Below are positions 45,586 to 58,587 of a stretch of 64,000 bases of DNA, piece by piece. The notes beneath the pieces are model-generated. The model did not search any database, had not been told where the DNA came from, and worked only from the letters and a program-made list of their open reading frames with translations. The stretch is taken from assembly GCF_933775445.1 (NCBI RefSeq), contig NC_065872.1:10602001-10666000 (forward strand), read 5' to 3'. Source of the DNA: Argentina anserina (taxonomy: Eukaryota; Streptophyta; Magnoliopsida; Rosales; Rosaceae). Both the position numbers and the translations under genes were made by a program. The first letter of the stretch is position 1. The number at the start of each line of letters is the position of its first letter.

Positions 45586-47908
45586 ATGGAAGATAAAAGT
45601 CAAATTGAGCGTAGTAGGCAGAACAATATGCTTCCTCCACAAGCTGAAACTTTTCATGATCGTGAAGACCTCATCCAATATGTTCGTGATTTTGGTGCCA
45701 GTCAGGGATATGTAGTGACCATCAAGAAGTCGAGAAAAGACAGAAGAGTCATCCTTGGTTGTGATAGGGGAGGTGTTTATCGTAATCGGCGTAAAATTGA
45801 TGAGAGCAAACGCAAAAGGAAAGCAAATTCACGCCTGATAAACTGTCCCTTTGAAGCCATTGGGAAAAGGGAAGATGATTTGTGGGTACTCACAATAAAG
45901 AATGGGGAGCATAACCATGAAGCATTAAAGGACATGTCAGAGCATCCTTATAGTCGTCGCTTTACTGAGGAAGAGGTCAGGCAAATTAAGCAAATGACAG
46001 AAGCTGGTATAAAACCACGTCAAGTTCTTAAGGCTCTCAAGCAAATGAATCCTGAACTGCAGTCAACACCAAGGCATCTGTATAACCTAAAAGCAAAGAT
46101 CCGTCAAGGAACTCTATCAGGTTCCACTTTTTCCAAGATTTAAAATTTAGTTAATTGACTGCCAAAGTAGCTAGAAACAAGACTCTCTTTCATTAAACAG
46201 TCTCTTCATCGTTGTTGTACCGTTCATTGGGTTCTTCATGCATAGTTATTAGTCGGGGTGAATGTGAACTTCTTTGAATAAGGATATCTTTTGTGATAGT
46301 GTGCATTTATATGTTGCTCATTGGGATCTCAAATGCAAGCACAATGAAAGTAGCTCAGTTAGGTGGCGCCTTGTTGATATGTATGCGAATGTTTTATAGG
46401 AAAAGATCATTAGAAAGGCATCTAAATTTCTTAATTAGACTGGCAAAGATCATGCACGTTTTAATGACACTATAAGCTAAAGATTAAGTCGATTCAGTAG
46501 TTTCAGGTCTTATTCATACTTGGGTTTTGGTTTCTGGGCTTGAAAGCGAGTCTGGTAGTGCCAACGATTTGTCTTGATTTCTAATAATAAATCTGAGAAA
46601 GTAACTTTAGGCTTTCTGGAAATAATGGATAGAATGTTATTTTTCTTCTTCTTCAATAACCTATCACTAAGACCCTATATTCTTCATTCATTTCTTGCAG
46701 AGAAAAGTTTCAAGACATGGAGACCTGACAGGTCTGCTTTAGTGAATACAAGTTCTGCTCCCGGTGGAGGGTCACGGATGCAAAGTAACCAGCCGGTAAG
46801 GGATTTGCAGTAAAAGGTGGTTGAAAATATGGCTGCCTGCTTTCTTGTGCTTCGTTTATTCTTCTGCTCTGTTTCCTTCTGCTTTTTATTAGGTTGACTA
46901 GTTATAACATACATATGTTCATTTGATTGTAGTTGAAGGTTCCTAATTTTATTGGAGGAAAATTTGTTGATTCACAAGGATGTTCAATCATTGATGTAGT
47001 AAATCCTGTAAGCTCACGAGATTCAATTGTTTTCGTTTTTATTTGAACGTGTTAATTGGTATATTACTGATTTATACTTGATTTCTAATCAGGCAACACA
47101 AGAGATTGTTTCTCATGTTCCTCTAACTACCTATGAAGAGTTCAAAGCTGCAGTTAGTTCAGCCAAGCAAGCTTTTCCTTCATGGAAAAACACACCTATT
47201 AATACTCGTCAAAGAATCATGTTTAAGCTCCAGGAGCTCATCCGCAGAGACATTGTTAGTAATTGAAATCTTATGAGCTCACATGGTTTTCTGTCTTGAG
47301 CTTAAGTATCTGAATGTCAATAATACAAATTTTCAGGAAAAACTTGCAATGAATATCACCTTAGAGCAGGGTAAGACGTTGAAGATTTCTGAGAGTGATG
47401 TGCTCCGTGGTACAGGTCAGTCTTTGCAGGTGCATTTTTGTGGTTTATGTTACTTTCTTATGATAATTGTTACCAAAAAAGTGAATGTTACACGCCTTTT
47501 TTTTCTTCTACTTTAGAGGTGGTCGAACATGCTTGTGGGATGGCAACTCTACAGATGGGGGAGTTTGTACCTAATGCATCTTATGGTATTGATACATACT
47601 CGATTAGGGAACCGCTTGGTGTTTGTGCCGGGATATGCCCCTTTGATTTTCCATCTGTGTTTCCCTTATGGGTACGCCTACAATATCTAGGTTTTTTTTG
47701 TTGGTTTGTCTTTTGTTATGTTACTTTGAATCTATTGCAGAAGGTGACACATTCATATAATTTTGCCTCTACAGTCTGACGAGGGGCTTACTTGTCATGC
47801 ATTTCATTTTTTCAGACTACAGTGTGTGAAGTTTTAGTTTATGCTGACATGTATCCTTGGTTCCTCGTGCTACAGTTTTATTCTTTTTTTTTTTACGGTT
47901 TTTTGTGT

Positions 47909-47940
<32 letters not shown>

Positions 47941-50900
47941 GTTAGACTGTGTAGGTACGTAAAGAAAGTTTCTTTGTTAATCATACAAGAACATTCTCTT
48001 ATTTGCATGGTGTGTAATAAAATATGGCCTGTGGTTCCTCCCAAGTAATATTTCCACAATTTTGCAGATGTTCCCAGTTGCAGTTACATGTGGCAATACA
48101 TTTGTTCTTAAGCCATGTGAAAAAAATCCAGGTGACTCATGATCGTTAACTCTTCACCTGTTCTTATTCTTAGTTTGAATTTTAAGCCTTCTTTTTCAGA
48201 ATAGTCATGCAGTTTGAGCATATGTGACCAGGATATTTATCCACTGCTAAAGGCATGTAATTGACTGATATTACTATTGTAGGAGTTTCAATGATACTTG
48301 CGGCACTTGCTAAGGAGGCTGGTTTGCCGGACGGTGTGTTAAATATAATTCATGGCACTCATGTAAGTTCTGTTTACTAGGATTGCCTTATTTTTATTTT
48401 CTGTCTTTTTGAAATTTTTTATAAGTAATAGCTGTGCAACCATTCCCAAGAAAGAAAAAGGAAAGCTATATACAAGAACAAAATGAGAAAAAAGGACTAT
48501 TTCTCTTTACTATTTTATTTTTGTTAATATGTAATCAGAACAGGTGCTGGCCTTTTAGTTATGTCATAAGCTTTTATGGGTCCATAATATTGGTCTAGTG
48601 TATTAGCTGTTGGTCACTCCCATAACACTATAGCTTTTCTAGATTGATTACACTGTTATGTAATTGGTGATGTAAGGATGGTGCACTATGGTTGGTGGGG
48701 CTATTAATCAAGTTATCCTTACTTAACTAGCATATATCATTGGATTTATTGCCCTTCTTTTACTTTCTAATTCTTTCCCTTGTCAGTTTTGACACCAACT
48801 CTATATATTTAATGAGAATTTCAACATATAGTTCCATTACATTTCAATGAATTTATCAATCACGTTTTCTTCCCACATTTATGTTAACAGGACATTGTAA
48901 ATTATATCTGTGATGATGATGATATAAAGGCTGTATCACTTGTTGGCTCGAGTACTGTAAGTGAACTTTTGTTCCAATTCTTATGCTTATTGAATATTGG
49001 TAGTAACAATGATTTCAAGCTCAGATGGACTGGGGACCTCAATATACTTGTATATAATTTAATCCGCCTACTCTTATGTTTTTAATCTCCCTTATTTTCT
49101 TTTTCCCAAACTGTGAAGGCCGGAATGCATATACATGCAAAGGCAGTTGGTAGGGGAAAGCGTGTTCAGGTAAATAATAGCTCTTCGTCCCTCACTAACC
49201 TACCCACATACTCAGGCACATTTCTTCAAGTTAAATGTTTGCTTGAGAACATGATATCCACATAAACTTGGTTTCTAACGAGTAACTCTCTCAATCCTTT
49301 AGTCCAATATAGGAGGAAAAAATCATGCAATCATCATGCCTGATGCTAGCATGGATGCAACCCTGAATGCTCTGGTCATGGCTGGTTTTGGAGCTGCAGG
49401 ACAGCGGTGTATGGGTCTTAATACAGCTGTCTTTGTTGGAAACTCACCAACCTGGTAATGTGTTTCATTTGTCTAATGCTTTAGTTTTGTATAAACCACA
49501 TCCACTAATATTTGTTGGATGCACATGTCTTTGGGATTGAATCACTCAACTGAGTTATCTCTTAATTTACACGATATCCATCAAATGCTCTCTTGAATTG
49601 CATATTTGTTGTTTAAAACTATCATCTGGCATACATGTCTCTGTAGAGTGTTAACTTCTCATGTTGTGCCACTTGATTCAACACACATCCTTCTTGTAGA
49701 TTTATAAACAAGCGACACTTGTCCATTTATTGTACAAGAAGTAGTCCGATCTGCCGCTTTTCCACTTTGGCTGTTGGGTTTTCTATATTAGTAAAAACTT
49801 TGTCGAAAATCTATCAGGTCTGCTCATGGCTTAAGGTAAATAGGAAAGAGAGTATGCCAATCGATACTAGTCCTATTCTGGAATCTGGGTATTATAGATC
49901 TATAATATTTTTTGTTTGCACTTTTGATGGAATTTTACAAATGTTAGCAAGATATTGTAAGTTGTAACTGTATCATGATTCAGCAATTGGGTCATCTATC
50001 TGTATTTCTCAGGGAGCGTGAACTGGTGGAACGTGCCACAACCCTGAAAGTCAATGTGGGAACAGATCCCAGTGCAGATGTTGGTCCAGTTATTACCAAA
50101 GAGGTCATACAATATTCTTTTTATTAATCTGCTTTGTTTTTTTTTTTCTGAGAAGATTAATCTGCTTTGTTAGAAAGTAACGACATTGTTAAGTTGGATT
50201 TTCTGTTTCATAACCAGTGAGTGAATTGACTGAAGTCCTGAACATATTGTTTTCAACAATTTTCAACCAAGTTGATGCTAGATTTTGGAATGTAGCGCGT
50301 GTTCTACTTCCAAGAGATTGGTATTCTTTGTTGATGTAAGATATTCAGGGGATGAGGGCAAATATGAGAGTCGTTGGTTTTGGAGTCTTGCAGTATTTTT
50401 TTTTCTATTTGGGCTGTGTGGTGAGAAAGGAGCAAAAATAATTTCAAAGATAAGGTAGAGAGGTTGTAGTTTTTGGAAACAATAGAATATCTGACATTCT
50501 AGAGAGTACCTTTTGTGTAAGCACCTGAGCAATGTACGGTTCTTGAATCAAACACCTTGATTGGGCTTGAGTTTATGGTTGCTAGTTGCTTCTTTTGCTC
50601 TATCAGTTGGTCATTTATAGGTGTTATATACTTTTAAGTATGTCTTATATAAACTTTGTTTTTACGTGTGAAAAAGACCATGATTTTTTTTGGTGGACTT
50701 GGTTGTAGTACTTAATGATATGCACAATTTGGCCATTATTTGTTTCTGATACGCTTGCTAGATTACAGGTGAAGGATTGCATATGCAGTTTAGTTCAGAG
50801 CAGTGTTGAAAGCGGTGCTAGACTCCTTCTTGATGGGAGAAATGTTGTGGTAATTGTTCTCATCTATTTTTGTTCAATAGATCGATTCTTTCTAATAAAC

Positions 50901-52728
50901 TAGTTTACACAAAATCAAGAAGCATGCTACAGTCTGTTTGCTGATATATCTTTAAAACCAAATATTGATTCAGTATGCAAAAAAAAAAAAAAAAAAAAAA
51001 CTCGGGGATGTGTTTTCTGATATTTTTTGTACTTGTGATTGTGATTTCTTGTTGATTTTTATTAAAGCACTGAATACCTTATAGAATCATGTATGAAATT
51101 ATATTGGAGGTGCAGGGAGATGAATAGAAATATAATTAAAATTTATTTGTCTTTTATGACCACTCCATGCATAACTTACTCTTATCCTGACTGCTCTTTA
51201 ATATATGTATTTAGTCATTCAATAGAAAGAAACAAGAAAGGGGAAATATATATATTACTTCCCCCATTTTAGCTTTAAAATGTAGACTCATGTCCATTCA
51301 CTGATGATTATTGCTGTGCTTTAAGGACTATCTGTGGCATTGCTATCTCTATTACAGTGTTTGGGCCTTTTGACATCCTAGGGTATTCAAGCAAGTGTCT
51401 TATCTTCATTGCTTCTTGTCAATTTCCGTGTTCTTTTCTGTTTTATTATGAACTCTTTTAATGTTGCTTATGCTAAGCAAGAGTTATCCTATCACCTCAT
51501 GGTTCCAATTGAGGAACATGTAGTGTTTTATACTTTTATTTACTTTTCTTTAAAAATAAATAAATGCTGAACTATTGTAACTTGGGAGCTTGCTTTGTGG
51601 ATGACGTCTGCCAACTTTTCTGAACTGTAACATGCAGGTTCAAGGCTATGAGGATGGCAACTTTGTTGGTCCTACTATCTTATCTGATGTCACAACCAAT
51701 ATGGATTGTTTCAAGGTACTTTTTTTCTTCTTGTTCTTTGGTTCTATTTTGGTTCCAGCATGAATAAATTTTGGTGCTTATGCTTCTCAGTCGAAGAAGA
51801 TAAGATACCTTGTCATTGACAGCAGTATATTTTATTGTTGAGCAGGAAGAAATATTTGGACCGGTTCTTCTGTGCATGCAGGTACTGTTTACTCTCTCTC
51901 TTATTTGTTGTCTTTGGTTTTCTTGCGGAGTTTCTTTTGGTGCATGTTATAGATTGGTTACGAAATCTTGTGTTGTGTTTGACCGCCAACAGGCTGCCAG
52001 CCTAGAAGAAGCAATCACAATTATAAACAGAAACAGGTAGCTGTACGCACTCTTTCGGTCTGAGATTGTCCTACAAATGTTGTGTCTTGGTGTGTTTTAC
52101 ACGGAGTTCAGGGGACTTATTGAAACATGCCACTTTTCTTAAAGTAGTCATTTCTATATATATAAGGAGTATTTACTTATCTCATTGTACTATTTTTTAG
52201 GTCTGGAAATGGAGCTTCCATATTCACAACATCTGGCATTGCTGCAAGGAAGTTCCAGAATGAAGTTGAGGCTGGGCTGGTAAGCCATTCCTGTCTTCTA
52301 TCATGTAGAGTTGAACCTTTGATGAGGGATTTTTTCCTTCCCTACGAGTTCTTGCCACCCCTCCATGGTCAATTGAGGGGCCAATCATGAGCTATAGTTT
52401 AATACTCCTTTGGACTATGTACAAGTACACCATCAATAAATACTGATTAAGAGGGGGATGGGAAGTTTGAACTTTTTCTGCTGATTCAGTACAAATAAAT
52501 CAGCAGCTAGTCTCATGGTGTCCTCACGGGAGTGGAAGAAAACTTGACAGTTAAAGTTATACGGTAGCCTTTCTCCAAATTTATGATTGATTTGCAAGTT
52601 GTTAACTATCATGACTTTAACATGTCTTAGGTTGGCATCAATGTTCCTGTTCCAAATCCGTTGCCACTGTCCTCGTTCAACGGATCCAAGGCATCTTTTG
52701 GCAGCGATCTTAATGTCTCTGGTATAGC

Positions 52729-52789
<61 letters not shown>

Positions 52790-53994
52790 TAACAGGTTGA
52801 GGAGCCAATTGTGTCTTCAACAGCAGTTGCCTGCTTCTAAATGCAGGTAAGGCAGGAGTGCAATTTTACACCCAGATCAAAGCCGTTGCACAACAGTGGA
52901 GAGATTTACCTAGCTTAGAATCATCATTAGCCGTGCGTCCATATGAGACAAATAGAGTAAGCAGAGGTGTCTCTTCGTCTTTGCCTTCAACATCTGAGAG
53001 AGATTCACCTAGCCATAGAGTATCAGGAGCCATAAATTCAGAATCTGAGAGTGATTCACGAAGCGAGTCTCCAAATGGTGGAGCTCCGTTGTCCCTCCCT
53101 TCCACATCTGAGGTAGCTCGTCCAACCCAAGGAGCCTCATCTATGTCTTCAACAGCGTGTAGGGATTTGTCTAGTCAGGGCCTGTCCCTTGTCATGCCAG
53201 CAACATCTGAGAAAGATCTGTCCGGTGTGGATATGTCGCTAGCCATGCCTCGAGCAAAAGAAAGGGATATGCCAGAACACGGTTTCACATTGACATCTTC
53301 TCAGTCCACAGAGAGAATCTATATGCCTCAAACTTCTCACTGGATGGAAACCTCAAGACTGACATGTCAAGGGACTGAAAATATTCCACCAAGTTCAGAG
53401 AGGCACTTTGTGCCAACATCTCAGATGATTGACAAGAATGGCAACACGTCACTGTCATCTCAAAGGACTGGTACTTCTGTGCCATTGACTTCTGAGAGTG
53501 TTTATGCACCTGCCTCCCAGGACAATCCGGCTACAATATCACTCCGAAACGATGGTATGACCTCAACTTCTCATAGAACGGATCCCACAGTACGTCCAAC
53601 CTCTGAGAGGGCATACAGACTGGGAGCAACTCACCTGAATGATCATATGGGTCAAACATTTCACAGGCCCGACACCACCATGTTTTCCACATCTGAGAGG
53701 ATGTACATGCCCGCAACATCTCATCAGCATGACCGTATGGGTTCAACATCTCAGAGAACTGATATACCTATGCATTCAACTTCGGAGATGATGTTCATGT
53801 CTGCAGCATCTCAAAGTACTGAGGAGTTGGCCATTGCTTCTCAACCAGCCTCAGAGAGATTATATTTGTCTCCATTAGTTCCGAGAAATGCTGGTATGCC
53901 TCAGAAGATGTTTCCCCAGAACTTTATAGTTTTGAGTGATGAATTTTCCACACAAGGAGCATCCCTGACTTTGCCTACATCTCAGAGAATATAG
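45586..53994 (+). CDS. Chimeric FAR1-domain / methylmalonate-semialdehyde dehydrogenase (ALDH6B-like) protein with C-terminal extension, 1053 aa
   Basis: Nineteen coding exons: 45586-46120, 46701-46795, 46933-47007, 47093-47254, 47337-47415, 47517-47671, 48068-48131, 48283-48362, 48891-48956, 49119-49169, 49303-49454, 50013-50103, 50769-50849, 51638-51715, 51846-51881, 51993-52036, 52201-52279, 52631-52721, 52847-53994. All GT-AG and in phase. Residues about 22-115 are a FAR1 zinc finger (Cys59, Cys87, His109, His111; CPFEA, HNHE). A helical [14 protein letters not shown] segment and a short linker follow. From about 211 to 694 is an ALDH6 fold: [23 protein letters not shown], catalytic Cys490 in [14 protein letters not shown]. 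The oxyanion-hole Asn of PFNFP is Asp359. Residues 695-1053 are Ser/Thr-rich with repeated TSER words. No transit peptide precedes the ALDH part. If intron 1 is retained, translation stops at 46143, giving a 185-aa FAR1-only protein. Two separate genes remain possible, but the ALDH exons have no start of their own that I can see. Confidence 0.85.
47901..47940. repeat. (TG)n/G17-18 simple repeat in the FAR1-ALDH intron 6
   Basis: A TG dinucleotide run followed by a long G homopolymer. It is purely intronic. Confidence 0.9.
52727..52786. repeat. (CT)n(CA)n microsatellite in FAR1-ALDH intron 18
   Basis: A compound dinucleotide repeat immediately downstream of exon 18. It might affect splicing of the last exon but is not coding. 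Confidence 0.9.
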
Positions 53995-54646
53995 CCAGAA
54001 CAAAGTAAATACATTATTTCATCTTCTGGGAATCAATAGAAGATAGATCTTACGGTAGTACAAACTACAAAGTAACTTATTTTGCTAAATCGATAGTTTC
54101 TCTTTTATATTCTCGCTTTTCTTCCTTTTGTACGTCATTCTGGTTGAAAAAATTGGTGTAGCATAATAGCACTATTGATTGGTAGAAAAAATAAGCGACT
54201 TCATAGATATATAGGGATATTTTTGTAATCAAATTAATTTAATTCTAATTTCAATGGTAAGTAAATAACATTAATCGTAATTAATATTATTTATGTTCTA
54301 ATTCCATACTGAAAGCATACATATTAATAGAATTGAAATTTTTATATTCAAATCTATTTCGTCTCTCATTTTTAATGAATTCAATTCGTGATGAGTTCAA
54401 TTCCAAGTGAGTAAACGGCGTCATGCAATATACATTTTACTTTCGAGATTCAACTACGGGGCTGGCTTGACTCATACGCGAGTTACTTCCTCTTACATTC
54501 TCACTTGCAAAAAAGAGACTCGCGCCGCTAAACAAAAACAGTAATTATTATTAAATATATTTAATAATAAATTATAAAAGAGGGTTGTCTAGGCCATGAG
54601 CCTTGTTTTTCTGCTCAAAAGTTTTGAGTAGAGTGGCAAACAGAAA
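53995..54646. other. Spacer between FAR1-ALDH gene and methyltransferase gene
   Basis: AT-rich sequence that should contain the 3' UTR of one gene and the promoter of the next. No further gene is seen. Confidence 0.45.
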
Positions 54647-57211
54647 ATGCAATGCACAAATATCATCTCAGTGCCCACAATCCACCCCAGAGAGCTCAAA
54701 CTTAGGAACTCAAACTCACAGCTATCAGTTCCTTACTCTCAGAGCAACTTTGAAGTTCAGCTTCCTCTGCCTTCCCATGTCAAATTCATAACCAGCACTT
54801 CAAATCCATTTGTAAAACACTGCAACAAGCTTCGTCAGTCTTCTTCTTATCGCCACACTCATGGTTCTGTTCTCGTTGTGGGTGCTACACCCATCAGGTT
54901 TCCCATGTCTACCCTTCTCTCTCTTTTTTTTTTTCACTTCAATTTATCTCGGTGCATGTGAGTTATGATAATCAGATTGCTTGCCCAAAACTCATATGGG
55001 TACCTATCATTTTTGTTTTTCTTGTTTAGTTTTTGGGACAATGGTAGAAGTGTAGAACCAAGTTTGATATGTGTTGGCTTTTTTTCGCTGTTGGGTTTAT
55101 GAGGAATTTAGAACTTTGTAGCAAAATGCTTAATGATATTGTGCTCTATGTTTCTTTGATTTTGTGAAAGTAATAAGTAGTGTTGAACTGTTGGTGGAAA
55201 TACTTTTACTTAAATGGCATAGATTGAAGTTTGAATTTTTAATGCTCTGTGAATCAGTTCTTAGATGTTTGTGTTTTCTTTTCAAAATCCTCAATTTGGT
55301 TTGTTCTTCTTTATCCTCCCATAGTAGAGATAAGTGGAACTGCGTTGATGAAGTTTCTTACTTTCAGGGAAATATGCGAGTTTCAAAAGTCATTGCAAGA
55401 GAAAACTGTTATGATGGATTGTTTGCTTTTACCGGATAATTGTGAGGTTCCTGAATGGACTGATGAGTTATCTGTTCGTGTTGTGGAGGTGTGCTCTGCA
55501 GTGATGAAAAAGCTTTCCGGGATGCAATCAACTGAATCTATTGAAGCAATGGCTCTCATGAGAATGCCTACGAGCTTTTTAGATATCAATGCTGATGAAA
55601 ATGAGGCAACCTGTAGAGCTTGGTTCCCGTCTTCACATCGAGTTCTGGTCCTTGATGGTGTTCAGGTGATTTTCACTGACCTGAGATTATGTCGTGTCCT
55701 GTTTATAAAGTATTTTAGTTATGAGCATTCACTTGAAAGATGGTACTGGCTTCCGTTCCACTGTATGATGTCTTGCATTGCCAAAATGTTGATGATATGT
55801 CGACCAATGTAGTGTATCTTTGGTGAAGTTTTCCTAGTGTCAAAGTAACTCTCAGAAAGATAATGGATTGTGTGAGATTCTTCCCTGCTTTAAAATGTAA
55901 AAGTTCCAAATTGAAAAGGATTTAAGATTGAATGTTCCCCACTTTGGTCTTGGATGAACTTCCCGATTGGCTAGGCATTTTAAGTAACTTGTTATCTGTT
56001 ATTGTATTTTAATGAAAACCGAGCATCCTGAATCTATTGGCTTTGTTCTGAAATGTTTTGGTAAGTCATTCTGCTGGTAGTGAAAAAAATGTTTCAATTC
56101 ATACCCTTTTGTGTAAAGAGATATAAATTGCTGAGAATGTAGTAGCTTTTGGTCCCCTAATTTTTACTTCTATCATCTGAAAGTATAACTTTGATGTCTA
56201 AATTCAAAATGATGCTTTTTAATATCAGACATTTGGTTTCTGGAACTTTATGGACTTTTGATAAATCTCTAATAAAAGGTCATTGACTGCAGGATCCGGG
56301 TAATCTCGGTACACTGCTCAGATCAGCTACAGCCTTTGGATGGGTAATGAATAATTTCCAGCCGTAGATTGTCTTTCTTCTTTCCCAAATTTTTATGCCT
56401 TTCTGTTATGTTCTGGTCATGATATTCTTTCTTTTTCTAACTTTCTGTTATGTGTTTATTTGCACGTTCCTAATTTGATTCTCTATTTCTGATTTTTGCC
56501 ACAATAAAAAATAATGACTATCACCACTAGTCAAAATGACAGAACTTTGTATTTACCTACCTATACTTAAGCATTTGCTCATTGATATTCCCAGTCATTA
56601 GCTTAGAAAGAGATCATTTTAATTTGGCTGTTCATGCTTTGTGCCTGGAGAAGGATTGGCCAATGTAGAATTCTCAGTTGAACATTCTTAGCTTGTTACA
56701 CTAATTCATTCCATTCTATAATGCCTTAATATAAACATCTTTGCACTTTCTTCTGTACTAAAAGAATTCCATCCTAACTTTTGTTCTAAAAGAGGTATTC
56801 CATTTTCAACAGAATGGTGCTTTTCTTCTTCCTGGGTGCTGTGATCCATTCAATGAAAAAGCACTCCGAGCTAGCCGAGGAGCCTCATTCCAGCTCCCTA
56901 TTGTTTCTGGAACTTGGAATCATCTTGAATCCCTCATAACTGAATTCCAAATAAAGTTGCTAGCTGGCCATCCAGAGACTGATAAAAACTCGAAGCCACT
57001 TCTCCTCTCTCAAAAACTTGCAGATTCTCTTGCAGAAGTGCCACTCGGCTTGGTTTTGGGTAGCGAAGGAGGCGGTCTGTCTGAGAAATCTCGACGGCAA
57101 TGTGAGCTTGTAACCATTCCAATGGCAGGAGAGTTTGAGTCGCTTAATGTTTCAGTTGCTGGTGGGATTTTCTTGTACATGTTACAACCCAAAAACCATA
57201 TATCATTATGA
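54647..57211 (+). CDS. SpoU/TrmH-family RNA 2'-O-ribose methyltransferase, 332 aa
   Basis: SPOUT-fold enzyme transferring a methyl group from S-adenosylmethionine to a ribose 2'-OH in tRNA or rRNA. Exons: 54647-54897, 55368-55665, 56293-56343, 56813-57211; 999 nt in phase; stop TGA at 57209-57211. The SpoU motifs are in the C-terminal half. Motif 1 is [20 protein letters not shown]; motif 2 is [13 protein letters not shown]; motif 3 is [20 protein letters not shown], with the knot-forming NVSVA. The N-terminal 80 residues are Ser-rich and may hold an organelle transit peptide. An ATG at 54603 is in another frame. The start at 54647 is the first in frame but not independently confirmed. The target RNA cannot be told from sequence. 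Confidence 0.92.
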
Positions 57212-57594
57212 TTCTTTACTCATTTGCGCAACTAGCCTAGTCCCCCTACCCCTTCAAAGTTAGAATGTGAATCTGTTTTTGTAGTTTAGACTCAAACGTC
57301 CTAAACAGTGTCCTAATCTAGACTACAAATTCTTGCACCCAATAGGGCATTGCAATCCTTAATAGGAGACAGGAGACTTTCCACATAATCTGATTCTTCT
57401 CTCTTTTATTCTCATGGTATATAGACTTAAATTATAGTCTCAGTTCTCGTTCTCGATTTGAAGTGTTTTGTTCTAGGATTTTCAGCATAGAGATTTCTAG
57501 TTTACTACGTCCTAATAGTTTTGCATGATTTGATTTTAACGTCACTTCAGAAAGGATGAAGTCTGTTCATATTAATCTATTTTCCTAGGACGCT
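57212..57594. other. 3' flank of the methyltransferase gene
   Basis: No gene; likely 3' UTR followed by spacer. A hAT MITE begins at 57603. Confidence 0.4.
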
Positions 57595-57602
57595 ATCTTA
57601 AG

Positions 57603-58315
57603 TAAGGGTGGTAATGGTACACAATTCCATTCCAACCAATTCATATACCAACCGTATCAAATATATTGGTATACCACCAAATTGGTACATGGTACACGGT
57701 ACAATATACCGTACTATACTTTAAAAGATGGTTGGTAGGTGATAAAAAATTTTCGTGTACCATGGTATACCGTACCAACCGAAATATAAGTTTTATGAAA
57801 AAAACCTTAATATATGTATCTATGGTGAGTTGAACTTGGTCTTCTTCCATACAAGTTGAAGCCAACTACCACTAGGCTATCATTGCAATTAGAATAACTT
57901 ATTGCTAAACAATATATATATATTCTTAAATTATATATATCCATAAATATTTCAGCCGTAGATTTAGTTAAAAATAAATTTCAACCGTAGATTTTTGTTA
58001 AATTTATAATTTTAGGACTTTGACATGTTTAATTTATGACTTTGTACTTGGTAATTTGGTTGAAGTTGTATAAAACTTTGTATTTGTGTTGTTATTTGCT
58101 ATTACATATTTGGATTTGACATTTAAATTTTTGAGCCATAAACATATTGGTAGAAGCTCATTACCAACTGTACCAACCGAGTACCAAGCGTATCAATGAA
58201 TTGTTATACCAACGTTATTAGTTGGTTTAAATGGTGAATTTTTCATACTAATTATATGTTTGTTGGCACATGATATTGAAAAAATGAGATTGGTATACCT
58301 ACCGATCCACCCCTA
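57603..58315. mobile_element. hAT-type MITE, 713 bp
   Basis: The ends are TAAGGGTGGTAATGG and, read inward, TAGGGGTGGATCGGTAGG. An exact 8-bp duplication ATCTTAAG is at 57595-57602 and 58316-58323. The inside is rich in GGTATACC-like words (GGTACACGGTACAATATACC) in both orientations. Not coding. Confidence 0.8.
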
Positions 58316-58587
58316 ATCTTAAGCTTATTCATTTTGTACGATTACCGGATTACGGTGATGTCTTTTCTGGTAATTCAGTAGTTGTCTAAACAATGCGATC
58401 TTTATGAGTTCAGTTAAAAAACGAAGAAGAAAAGTAAACCAAAAATAAATGAAAAAGCATTTTTAGTAAGCAAAAGATGTGAACTTTATTTCGTGCTAGA
58501 AGAGACACAGTAGACAGTTAAAAGAAAGCTTGGAGCTCTCCAATTCAAGCTTCTTCTTCTTCAGAGTCCACAATACACACCAAGCAA

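Noticed and set aside
45586..46143. FAR1 domain as part of a MULE transposase remnant
   Set aside because: No MULE catalytic domain or SWIM zinc finger follows, no terminal repeats surround it, and the exon splices in frame to the ALDH exons.
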